DNA of 7,075 bases from Bordetella parapertussis (lineage in GTDB: Bacteria > Pseudomonadota > Gammaproteobacteria > Burkholderiales > Burkholderiaceae_B). Shown here one piece after another: positions 1-6,140 of the stretch. The stretch is taken from positions 1-7,075 of the forward strand of contig CALQNE010000183.1 of NCBI GenBank assembly GCA_943331855.1. The letters are read 5' to 3'. A model generated the notes under the pieces. The model was not told where the DNA came from and did not search any database. It worked only from the letters and a program-made list of their open reading frames with translations. The stretch's first letter is position 1. Every line of letters starts with the position of its first letter. Both the position numbers and the translations under genes were made by a program.

Positions 1-459
1 ACTCAACGCATTGATCTAGTAACGTTCATTAACTCTCTAGAAGGCTTGTTTTTGCCTCTCGCGAAACAAGAAAAAATTAGCCTGGAAATTTTGTATGATC
101 TCTCTGGTCCATTCTACGTCAACATCAATGTGCCTGAATTTCAACAGGTTATATTGAATCTACTCAATAACGCTATTCATGCGCTTTCTGGCACGGCACA
201 AGATGCTCGGCGTATTCAGATCGAACTGAGTAAGAAAAATGAACGTGTATATTTGGCAGTACTAGATAACGGCCCTGGTATCGACCCTAATTTACAGGCA
301 ACCATCTTCAGCCTGCTCAGCACAAATAAATTTGCAGGAATGGGATTAGGCTTATGGTTAAGTCAGCACATTGTCGAACGTCATCAAGGCCGCCTTTGGC
401 TAGGCGAGCAGCCTGGTTGGTCAACAGCGTTTATGATTGAGTTACCTTTTAGCGGATAG
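1..459 (+). CDS. Sensor histidine kinase, C-terminal ATP-binding domain (5' partial)
   Basis: The reading frame is open to the left window edge, and 152 residues are visible. The segment is a GHKL-type HATPase_c domain. It has an N-box (NLLNNAIHAL, visible residues 53-62), a G1 box (DNGPGID, 89-95) and a G2 box (GMGLGL, 113-118), followed by the usual QHIVERHQGRL helix/strand and a C-terminal ELPF strand. Proteins of this family bind ATP here and phosphorylate a histidine in the DHp domain, which lies upstream of the window, as does any sensor region. The F-box between G1 and G2 is unusual: it reads IFSLLSTNK where most kinases have a form like IFEPFFTTK. No response regulator follows; an SDR gene begins 9 bases after the stop, so any cognate regulator would be upstream or elsewhere. 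GC content is about 43% by my count, clearly lower than the second SDR gene downstream. The family call is firm, but the signal and partner are unknown. Confidence 0.9.
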   Translation, partial: TQRIDLVTFINSLEGLFLPLAKQEKISLEILYDLSGPFYVNINVPEFQQVILNLLNNAIHALSGTAQDARRIQIELSKKNERVYLAVLDNGPGIDPNLQATIFSLLSTNKFAGMGLGLWLSQHIVERHQGRLWLGEQPGWSTAFMIELPFSG

Positions 460-468
460 GATCCCACC

Positions 469-1215
469 ATGAAAATGAATTTAACCGGAAAACGTGCCCT
501 CATTGCCGGAGGCAGCAGAGGCATCGGTCTTGCGATTGCAGACGCTTTTGCCCAGTCTGGTGCGGATGTATCAATCTGCGCGAGGACTGAAGGGCCCTTG
601 CAACTCGCAGAAAATGCGCTAAAGAAGCATGGTAATAAAGTGCTTGCCTTGCCGTGCGACTTAGGCGATGCAAACGCGATTAAACAATGGGTAGAAGCTT
701 CTGCTAAGGCCTTGGGCGGCGTTGATATTTTGGTCAATAATGCCTCAGGTTTTGGTCGCACCGACGACGAAGCAGGCTGGGCCGTTAGCGTTCAAATCGA
801 TTTAATGGCCACGGTGCGCGCCTGTCATGCAGCCATGCCTTATCTTGAAAAACAAGGCGGCAGCATCTTGCACATTTCGTCGATTTCGGGCCTGGGGGCC
901 AGTGTGCGCACGCCACCCTATGGTGCAATCAAAGCTGCGTTGATTGAGTACACGCAAACACAGGCACTTACCTTTGCCAGCAAAAAGATCCGCGTGAACT
1001 GTATCGCGCCAGGTTCAATCTTTTTTGAAGGCGGTACCTGGGATCTTGCCAAACGCGACAAACCCGAGCTCTACGAGCGCATTCTGGCGGGTATTCCAAC
1101 CGGGCGTTTTGGTATTCCCGAAGAGGTCGCCACCGTCGCCACGTTTTTAGCAAGCGACCTTGCATCTTGGGTGACCGGACAAACCATTGCGGTCGATGGC
1201 GGTCAAAGTCTTTAG
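469..1215 (+). CDS. Short-chain dehydrogenase/reductase (SDR) family oxidoreductase, first of a tandem pair
   Basis: This is a 248-residue classical SDR, the normal length for the family. It has a Rossmann fold with the dinucleotide-binding glycine motif GGSRGIG (residues 14-20), Arg39 after strand 2 (suggesting NADP(H) preference), the NNAS motif (90-93, a variant of NNAG), and catalytic Ser138, Tyr151 and Lys155 (YGAIK). An NCIAPGS segment follows, and the C-terminus ends in VTGQTIAVDGG, as in FabG-like enzymes. Such proteins are cytosolic NAD(P)-dependent oxidoreductases, usually tetramers, acting on alcohols or ketones. The Asn of the N-S-Y-K tetrad appears to be Asp111: aligning residues 104-116 with the downstream SDR puts D111 opposite that protein's N121. 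The start is supported by AGGA (458-461), which overlaps the kinase stop and lies 7 bases from the ATG. The 9-base gap suggests co-transcription with the kinase gene. The substrate cannot be assigned; 3-oxoacyl-ACP reductase-like is the nearest general description. Confidence 0.92.
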   Translation: MKMNLTGKRALIAGGSRGIGLAIADAFAQSGADVSICARTEGPLQLAENALKKHGNKVLALPCDLGDANAIKQWVEASAKALGGVDILVNNASGFGRTDDEAGWAVSVQIDLMATVRACHAAMPYLEKQGGSILHISSISGLGASVRTPPYGAIKAALIEYTQTQALTFASKKIRVNCIAPGSIFFEGGTWDLAKRDKPELYERILAGIPTGRFGIPEEVATVATFLASDLASWVTGQTIAVDGGQSL

Positions 1216-1250
1216 GCGCCAAGATCGACCAGCAGCTTCGACCTCTTTTT
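1201..1250 (+). other. Possible weak hairpin with T-run between the two SDR genes
   Basis: GGTCAAAG (1201-1208) can pair with CTTCGACC (1236-1243) as an 8-bp stem with one A-C mismatch. It is followed at once by TCTTTTT (1244-1250). An alternative, mutually exclusive pairing is GGTCGAT (1191-1197) with ATCGACC (1224-1230), extended by GGCG/CGCC. The T-run suggests an intrinsic terminator or attenuator, but the loop is long (27 bases) and the stem overlaps the stop codon of the first SDR. Chance is a real possibility. Confidence 0.2.
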
Positions 1251-1268
1251 ACAACAAGCGAGAACCTC

Positions 1269-2054
1269 ATGACCGCGCTACTCACCTCACGCTTAAGTGG
1301 TCGAACTGCATTCATTAACGGTGGCGCAAGAGGTATCGGGCGTGCGAGCGCCCTGCGACTTGCAGCCGAGGGTGCAAAGGTATGGATTACAAGCCGTGAT
1401 GAGAGCGCGATGGCTGAGGCGATTGCCGAGGCTCGCGAGCACGGGCTCACGTTGAACGGATTGTCGATGGACTCTTCTGACGCAAACTCGATCCAACAGA
1501 CTATTGATCGTGTCTATGCAAGCGATGGTCGCCTGGATATCCTAGTCAACAACGCAGGCGGCTCTTTGCAAACCCCAGCGTTATTCGAACAAGAGTCAGA
1601 TGAAGACTGGAAGCGCGTACTCGACCTCAATATTATGGGTACCGTCTGGGCTTGCCGCCGCGCCTTGCCTCTCATGAAGGCCGCGGGTCAAGGGCGCATT
1701 GTGAACGTCGGCTCAAAAGCCGGCCGTTTTAGCAGTCGCGTCGCCGGCGCCAATTACGCAGCCTCGAAAGGTGCGATTAGCGCCCTCACCCGGCAACTTG
1801 CTGCCGAATACGGCCCAAGCGGTATCACTGTAAATTGCGTTTGCCCAGGCCTGGTCATGACCGCTCGAACTAAAGCGCGCTGGGAAACACGTAAGACCCC
1901 CCAAGAACGCGCCTTGTTGCTTGAAAGCATTCCTCTGCGTCGTCACGCAGAACCGCAAGATGTTTCGGGTGCCATTGCTTTTTTAGCCTCAGACGACGCG
2001 GCCTTTATTACCGGGATTACACTTGACGTCAATGGCGGCGAAGTAATGGCCTAA
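1269..2054 (+). CDS. Short-chain dehydrogenase/reductase (SDR) family oxidoreductase, second of a tandem pair
   Basis: This 261-residue classical SDR has all the standard marks: the glycine motif GGARGIG (residues 18-24), Arg43 after strand 2 (NADP(H)-type), NNAG (94-97), and a complete catalytic tetrad of Asn121, Ser149, Tyr163 and Lys167 (YAASK). NCVCPGLV follows, and the C-terminus is ITGITLDVNGG. It should be a cytosolic NAD(P)(H)-dependent oxidoreductase, but the substrate is not evident. The frame is open upstream to 1167, inside the previous gene. I chose the ATG at 1269 because the protein from there starts a normal distance before the Rossmann motif; the ribosome site is weak (GCGAG about 8 bases upstream). 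It lies 53 bases after the first SDR, and the two differ over most of their length, so they are not a recent duplication. They may act on related substrates or in consecutive steps. The base composition is GC-rich compared with the kinase segment. Confidence 0.92.
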   Translation: MTALLTSRLSGRTAFINGGARGIGRASALRLAAEGAKVWITSRDESAMAEAIAEAREHGLTLNGLSMDSSDANSIQQTIDRVYASDGRLDILVNNAGGSLQTPALFEQESDEDWKRVLDLNIMGTVWACRRALPLMKAAGQGRIVNVGSKAGRFSSRVAGANYAASKGAISALTRQLAAEYGPSGITVNCVCPGLVMTARTKARWETRKTPQERALLLESIPLRRHAEPQDVSGAIAFLASDDAAFITGITLDVNGGEVMA

Positions 2055-2104
2055 GCGGGCCTCTTGAGACCACCTCTTTTATTTTCACTGAATAGCGATT
2101 TCGC

Positions 2105-2587
2105 ATGCATAACTTTCGTTTAGCCCACTTGCCGCTTTTAATCGCGCTCGCGCTAGTTGGCTGCAGCTCAACCAACACACCCGACGTGGTGACCGCAGCG
2201 CCCGCACGTGTGGCGCTTGGGGTATTCGTGGGTGCTGACATGACCACGGCCAAGACTGCGATCATGAGCGCCTGCTCAAACAGTCGCTTACATATACAGA
2301 CAACGACGACAGAAGTTTTATGCACCGCGAACGAAATTGATGCTCGACGCGAGGCGATGATTGACGCAATGGTCAACAATGAGTGGGCGTTACGCTACAA
2401 AGATGTGATTAATTTTGCCTTAACCGCTGAGGGACAAAACACACGCGTCATCGCTAATCCCTACGTTCAATTCATTCAGCCAATGGGCATCATGTCTGAA
2501 CTGCAAGTCAAAACGCGAAATTTGTTGGACGACGCCTCGTTTCAAAAAGCACAACAGTTACTGAAGGCCGCAGGCGCCACTGAGTGA
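2105..2587 (+). CDS. Small lipoprotein of unknown function
   Basis: This 160-residue protein has a lipoprotein signal peptide: a short basic N-terminus, a hydrophobic stretch at residues 9-18, and lipobox LVGC with Cys20 as the lipidated residue. Ser21 follows the cysteine, not Asp, so by the Lol +2 rule it should go to the outer membrane. The mature part starts with a Ser/Thr/Pro/Ala-rich linker (21-37). A compact domain with two further cysteines (Cys57, Cys73) follows; these could form a disulfide in the periplasm. The C-terminal half is mixed alpha/beta in character. I do not recognise a named family. The gene begins 50 bases after the second SDR, and its last codons abut the carbonic anhydrase gene, so the two may be translated from one message. 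The ribosome site before the ATG is weak. Coding status is well supported by the signal peptide and reading frame; function is unknown. Confidence 0.82.
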   Translation: MHNFRLAHLPLLIALALVGCSSTNTPDVVTAAPARVALGVFVGADMTTAKTAIMSACSNSRLHIQTTTTEVLCTANEIDARREAMIDAMVNNEWALRYKDVINFALTAEGQNTRVIANPYVQFIQPMGIMSELQVKTRNLLDDASFQKAQQLLKAAGATE

Positions 2588-2595
2588 TTCAAACA

Positions 2596-3270
2596 ATGTC
2601 CGCACTGAATAATCCCCATCATCTTTCTGTCTTATTTGAAAAAAATCAGCAATGGGTTGACTCCATTCGAACCAGCGATCCAGATTTTTTCAAACGACTC
2701 GCCAATCAACAATCGCCTGAATATCTTTGGATCGGTTGCTCTGACTCGCGTGTACCCGCCAATCAAATTACGGGGCTCGCACCGGGTGAAGTGTTTGTTC
2801 ATCGCAATATTGCCAATGTGGTGGTGCATACCGATTTAAACGCCCTGTCCGTGATTCAGTTTGCGATCGATCAGCTTAAGGTCAAACATATTATTGTGGT
2901 TGGTCACTATGGGTGCGCTGGCGTACGCGCTGCAATGGAAAACATTCGCGTAGGTTTGGCAGATAACTGGATCCGACACGTCAAAGACGTGCACGACAAG
3001 CATGGTTCGTATCTAGGGCGTGTCTTTAATCAGCAGCAGCGTCAAAACGACCTGTGCGAGCTTAACGTGATCGAGCAAGTTGTGAATGTATGCCAAACCA
3101 CCAGTGTTCAAGACGCGTGGGCGCGCAATCAAGCTGTCACTGTGCATGGCTGGGTGTATGGTCTTGAGGATGGGCTCGTGCGGGATATGGGCATCAGCAT
3201 CGCAAGCCCCGATGAGCTCGAGCAACGCTATCGGTCCGTACTTGCCAAACGCTATACCAAGTCAAGCTAA
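2596..3270 (+). CDS. can: Beta-class carbonic anhydrase (Can-like)
   Basis: The enzyme interconverts CO2 and bicarbonate in the cytoplasm, supplying bicarbonate for carboxylations. From this ATG the protein is 224 residues, close to E. coli Can (220), and it aligns nearly end to end with that protein as I recall it. The zinc ligands are Cys48, Asp50, His104 and Cys107 (CSDSR and HYGC motifs), and Arg52 pairs with Asp50 in the catalytic dyad. Trp45, Arg70 and Tyr188 match E. coli Trp39, Arg64 and Tyr181, which form the non-catalytic bicarbonate site of type II enzymes; pH- and bicarbonate-dependent regulation is therefore likely. An in-frame GTG at 2584 would add four residues and overlap the lipoprotein stop as GTGA. 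I prefer the ATG because the N-terminus is already longer than that of the E. coli protein and GAGTGA lies 8 bases before it, but the GTG cannot be excluded. The stop overlaps the end of the convergent symporter gene by four bases. Confidence 0.95.
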   Translation: MSALNNPHHLSVLFEKNQQWVDSIRTSDPDFFKRLANQQSPEYLWIGCSDSRVPANQITGLAPGEVFVHRNIANVVVHTDLNALSVIQFAIDQLKVKHIIVVGHYGCAGVRAAMENIRVGLADNWIRHVKDVHDKHGSYLGRVFNQQQRQNDLCELNVIEQVVNVCQTTSVQDAWARNQAVTVHGWVYGLEDGLVRDMGISIASPDELEQRYRSVLAKRYTKSS

Positions 3271-4673
3271 CGCAAACTCGCGCGCGGCACCAGGCCACCC
3301 AACAACATCCCGAATATACTGGCCAATAAGCCCGCAAGCTGAGGCGGCATCGTGCCTTTAGGCGCTAAGATTTCACAGCTAATCCATGTCGCCAAGCCAA
3401 AGAGCGCTGCCAACAAACCGCCTAGCGAATTTGCTTTTGACCAATACACGCCAAACGCAAGCGGCACAAAAGCAGCGACTAATGTCACCTTATAAGCATT
3501 CTCAACCATTTTAAAAATAGATAACTCTGAGTTAATTGCAAAGGCGGTAACAATCACGGTAAAGCAAAGTACCGTGATACGCATAATTTTCAAGAGTTGT
3601 TGATCGGATAAGTGTTTGAACATTCCGCGCACGATATTTTCAGCGAAGGTAACCGAGGGGGCTAACAGCGTCGCGCTCGCACAGCTTTTAATCGCTGAGA
3701 GCAAGGCACCAAAAAACATAATTTGTGCAAGCAATGGCGCGTGCTGCAAGATCAACTTTGGCAAAATCATCTGCGAATCGGTTTCTAAATACTGACTGAC
3801 CAAGGCTGGGTTGATGAGTGTCGCCGAATACGCCAAAAACAAGGGGACGAAGGCAAAAATAAAATAAAGCACGCCGCCTAAAATTGCAGCCTGTACCGCA
3901 ATATTGACATTTTTTGATGAGGTGATTCGCTGAAATACATCTTGCTGCGGCATCGACCCCAACATCATCGTCACCAGCGCGGCAATAAAACCTAATATGG
4001 CCGCTAAGTTCATATCAGGCCAAAAATTTAATTTTCCAGCATCAGAGGCATGCTGCAGCACCACGAACACGCCGCCCGTCTGGCTTGCCATCTCGCCGCC
4101 GATATACAACATGCCCACGACAATGATGATCATCTGAACGAAGTCGGTCATTGCAACCGCCCACATGCCACCGTACAAGGTATAGATCAATACACTACCC
4201 GCACCAATCAGCATTCCCATTGTTTGCGAAATACCGCCGTCAGACACCACATTAAAAACCAACCCAAGCGCTTTAATTTGCGCCGCAACCCAGCCAAGAT
4301 AAGACACAACAATACACAGCGTAATAATGACTTCAACGGTACGGCCATATTTTTCACGAAAAAAATCGCCGATGGTCAACATGCGGCGGTTATATAAGTG
4401 CTTGGCAAAAAATATACCGACAAAAATCAGACAGAGTGATGATCCAAAAGGATCAGACACAATGCCGCCTAAGCCTTCTTTTAAAAATGTGGCGGGGATG
4501 CCCAAGACAGTTTCTGACCCAAACCAGGTCGCGAATACCGTGGCCGTAACAATGGGCAAGGGTAGGCTATGCCCCGCCGCCGCAAAGTCTGCCGTATTTT
4601 TAACGCGTAGGGCAGCCCACAGGCCGATGCCCACCGAGATAATCCAATAAATGACGACAAAGGTGAGCAACAT
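3267..4673 (-). CDS. Sodium:solute symporter (SSS family) permease
   Basis: This is a 468-residue, strongly hydrophobic inner-membrane protein with about 12-13 predicted helices. It has SSS-family features: an N-terminal helix, then TADFAAAGHSLPLP (27-40); a helix with ATWFGSETVLGIP (48-60); the family signature YGGMWAVAMTDFVQMIIIV (167-185); and the loop GSMPQQDVFQRITSSKN (239-255). The helix carrying the Na2 site reads SAIKSCASATLLAPS (326-340). By comparison with PutP, Ala327 and Ser330 match Ala337 and Ser340, while Cys331 stands where PutP has Thr341. Such proteins import solutes with Na+; the substrate cannot be assigned. The frame runs open to 4799, into the MFS gene, but the ATG at 4673 is chosen because it is preceded by AAAAGG (4682-4687) at 8 bases and begins right at the first membrane helix. 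It lies 64 bases downstream of the MFS gene and is probably in one operon with it. Confidence 0.92.
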   Translation of the reverse strand: MLLTFVVIYWIISVGIGLWAALRVKNTADFAAAGHSLPLPIVTATVFATWFGSETVLGIPATFLKEGLGGIVSDPFGSSLCLIFVGIFFAKHLYNRRMLTIGDFFREKYGRTVEVIITLCIVVSYLGWVAAQIKALGLVFNVVSDGGISQTMGMLIGAGSVLIYTLYGGMWAVAMTDFVQMIIIVVGMLYIGGEMASQTGGVFVVLQHASDAGKLNFWPDMNLAAILGFIAALVTMMLGSMPQQDVFQRITSSKNVNIAVQAAILGGVLYFIFAFVPLFLAYSATLINPALVSQYLETDSQMILPKLILQHAPLLAQIMFFGALLSAIKSCASATLLAPSVTFAENIVRGMFKHLSDQQLLKIMRITVLCFTVIVTAFAINSELSIFKMVENAYKVTLVAAFVPLAFGVYWSKANSLGGLLAALFGLATWISCEILAPKGTMPPQLAGLLASIFGMLLGGLVPRASLR

Positions 4674-4681
4674 GGCGCGCG

Positions 4682-4687
4682 CCTTTT
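4682..4687 (-). promoter_or_regulatory. Ribosome binding site deciding the symporter start
   Basis: On the minus strand this reads AAAAGG, 8 bases before the ATG at 4673. It favours that start over upstream in-frame starts that would extend the protein with a basic, non-membrane leader overlapping the MFS gene. Confidence 0.6.
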
Positions 4688-4737
4688 TAGCTAAACGAAG
4701 AGGATAAGCCCTGACTCGGGCGGCTGATTTTTTTGGA

Positions 4738-5985
4738 TTATAAGTTTTTTTGTAGGGTCGTCGAGGCTTGCCTGACCCGCCAATACAACCAGCCCGCAAT
4801 ACTAAGATTTAATAGGTTCCAGACCATCCCATTGATCATGGCCATTTGGTACGAACCCGTTACGTCAAAAATCTTGCCTGACATCCAGCCACCCAGTGCC
4901 ATGCCAAACATCGTGCACATAATCACCGAGCCAACTCGCCGGCCTGCCTCGGCTGCTGGAAAATATTCGCGAATAATAATTGCATACGATGGAACGATAC
5001 CGCCCTGGAACAGGCCGAATAAGGCAGAGATGAGATAAAGTGAAACAAGCCCATCAAAAGGCAAGAACATAAACAGAGCGATCCCCTGCAACGCCGACCC
5101 TAGCAGAAGGGTTCGGATACCCCCGATGCGGTCACAGATCACGCCCGAGATCAGGCGACTGATAATGCCACAACCAAGCATCAAGGCCAGCATTTCGGCG
5201 CCACGCGCCGGGCCATAGCCCAGATCCGCGCAATAGGCCACGATATGCACTTGCGGCATCGACATGGCAACGCAACAAGCCAGGCCTGCCACACACATCA
5301 GCAGCTGGGCGTGAGTAATGTTGATGCCAAACGGGCGCGGCACCCCAGCAACTTCGTTTTTGGGTAAAGGCGCCACTTGAACCAAAGGCGGCCGACGACG
5401 CATCAAGAACGCAAGTAGCGCCATGCTGATCCCAGAGGCCAAACCCAGCCAGATATAGGTTTCGCGCCAGCCAATAGTCGAAATACCCCACTGCGTCACG
5501 GGTGGCCAAATCGCACCCGCTAAATAGTTACCACTGGCACAAACCGCCACCGCAATCCCGCGACGCTTGTTCCACCACAAAGAGGTGTCAGCCACTAGGG
5601 GTGCAAAGGTCGCCGACGTACCAAGAAATCCTAAAAATATCCCATGTACTAACGCAAAGACCAGAATATCGGTCGTGTGGGCCGCCCAGATAAAACCAAT
5701 GAGTAGACCGGCGGCACCGATCAGCAGGCAGACCCAAACCCCCCAACGGTCTGACACACGGCCCATTAACAGCCCGCCACCTGCACCAAAACCAATCCAC
5801 AACAGCGTTGAAGGTAATGAGGCCTCTGACCGCGACACACCAAACTCCGCCTGCACTTCAGGCAACACCACCGAAACAATAAACATACAACTGCTGCCCA
5901 TCACCATAATCACAAGCGAAGTCACCAATCGCCAAAACGCATAGCGGGAGTCAACAAGATGTGCGGGGGCAGGCTGATTTGTCAT
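4738..5985 (-). CDS. MFS transporter, monocarboxylate/oxalate-formate-like
   Basis: This 415-residue inner-membrane protein has the 12-helix pattern of the major facilitator superfamily. Motif A in the loop between helices 2 and 3 is GRVSDRWG (residues 75-82). The matching loop in the second half is GVICDRIGG (281-289). The stretch RRGIAVAVCASGNYLAGAIWPP is split across residues 141-162 and resembles the RRG...G...PP pattern of the monocarboxylate porter/oxalate-formate antiporter branch, which points to an organic anion substrate. That is an inference from family resemblance. A hydrophilic central loop lies at about 196-224, as expected between the two six-helix halves. The frame is open upstream to 6123, but the ATG at 5985 gives a short cytoplasmic tail (MTNQPAPAH) before the first helix. 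No clear Shine-Dalgarno sequence precedes it. The gene is first in a likely two-gene unit with the SSS symporter and is transcribed divergently from the YhhQ-type gene. Confidence 0.92.
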   Translation of the reverse strand: MTNQPAPAHLVDSRYAFWRLVTSLVIMVMGSSCMFIVSVVLPEVQAEFGVSRSEASLPSTLLWIGFGAGGGLLMGRVSDRWGVWVCLLIGAAGLLIGFIWAAHTTDILVFALVHGIFLGFLGTSATFAPLVADTSLWWNKRRGIAVAVCASGNYLAGAIWPPVTQWGISTIGWRETYIWLGLASGISMALLAFLMRRRPPLVQVAPLPKNEVAGVPRPFGINITHAQLLMCVAGLACCVAMSMPQVHIVAYCADLGYGPARGAEMLALMLGCGIISRLISGVICDRIGGIRTLLLGSALQGIALFMFLPFDGLVSLYLISALFGLFQGGIVPSYAIIIREYFPAAEAGRRVGSVIMCTMFGMALGGWMSGKIFDVTGSYQMAMINGMVWNLLNLSIAGWLYWRVRQASTTLQKNL

Positions 5986-6024
5986 AGAACGGCGCTTTTT
6001 TGAAATTGCAAAGTCTTGAAAATG

Positions 6025-6070
6025 TGAGGGCAGCGTACCACGACAAACTTTATTTCGTACGAGCTGCTCA
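6025..6070. repeat. Imperfect inverted repeat in the divergent intergenic region
   Basis: The left arm is TGAG-GG-CAGC-GTAC (6025-6038) and the right arm is GTAC-GA-GCTG-CTCA (6057-6070). Twelve base pairs form, in three blocks of four, separated by a two-base bulge on each side, around an 18-base spacer (6039-6056). It lies between the start codons of the MFS gene (5985) and the YhhQ-type gene (6141). It may be a regulator-binding site for one or both genes, or an RNA hairpin in the MFS leader. No regulator gene is present in the window, and chance cannot be excluded. Confidence 0.4.
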
Positions 6071-6127
6071 GCCAGAGCGAATGACGCAGTGCCACATACC
6101 TTTCGGCTTAAAATGCCTCTCATTCTT

Positions 6128-6133
6128 AAAAGG
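6128..6133 (+). promoter_or_regulatory. Ribosome binding site deciding the YhhQ-type start
   Basis: AAAAGG lies 7 bases before the ATG at 6141. It supports that start over the in-frame codon at 6000, which would add 47 residues without similarity to the family. Confidence 0.6.
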
Positions 6134-6140
6134 CTTTGTC

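Noticed and set aside
1167..1268. Longer N-terminus for the second SDR
   Set aside because: It would overlap the first SDR in another frame and add residues not seen in classical SDRs before the Rossmann motif.
968..1450. Minus-strand open frame across the SDR genes, and similar long frames opposite other genes
   Set aside because: These are shadows of well-supported coding regions, with low-complexity translations and no domain motifs.
2061..2094. GGCCTC-TT-GAGACC followed by a T-rich stretch after the second SDR
   Set aside because: The loop would be two bases and the stem has a mismatch; too weak to call a terminator.
4707..4734. Short GC stem (GCCC/GGGC or AGCC/GGCT) followed by a run of seven T on the plus strand, like a terminator
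   Set aside because: Both flanking genes are on the minus strand and no plus-strand transcript is evident to be ended here; on the minus strand the run is A and comes before the stem.
6081..6114. Possible promoter for the YhhQ-type gene: ATGACG (6081-6086) and TAAAAT (6109-6114)
   Set aside because: The spacing is 22 bases, too long for a usual sigma-70 promoter, and no better -35 exists at 16-18 bases.
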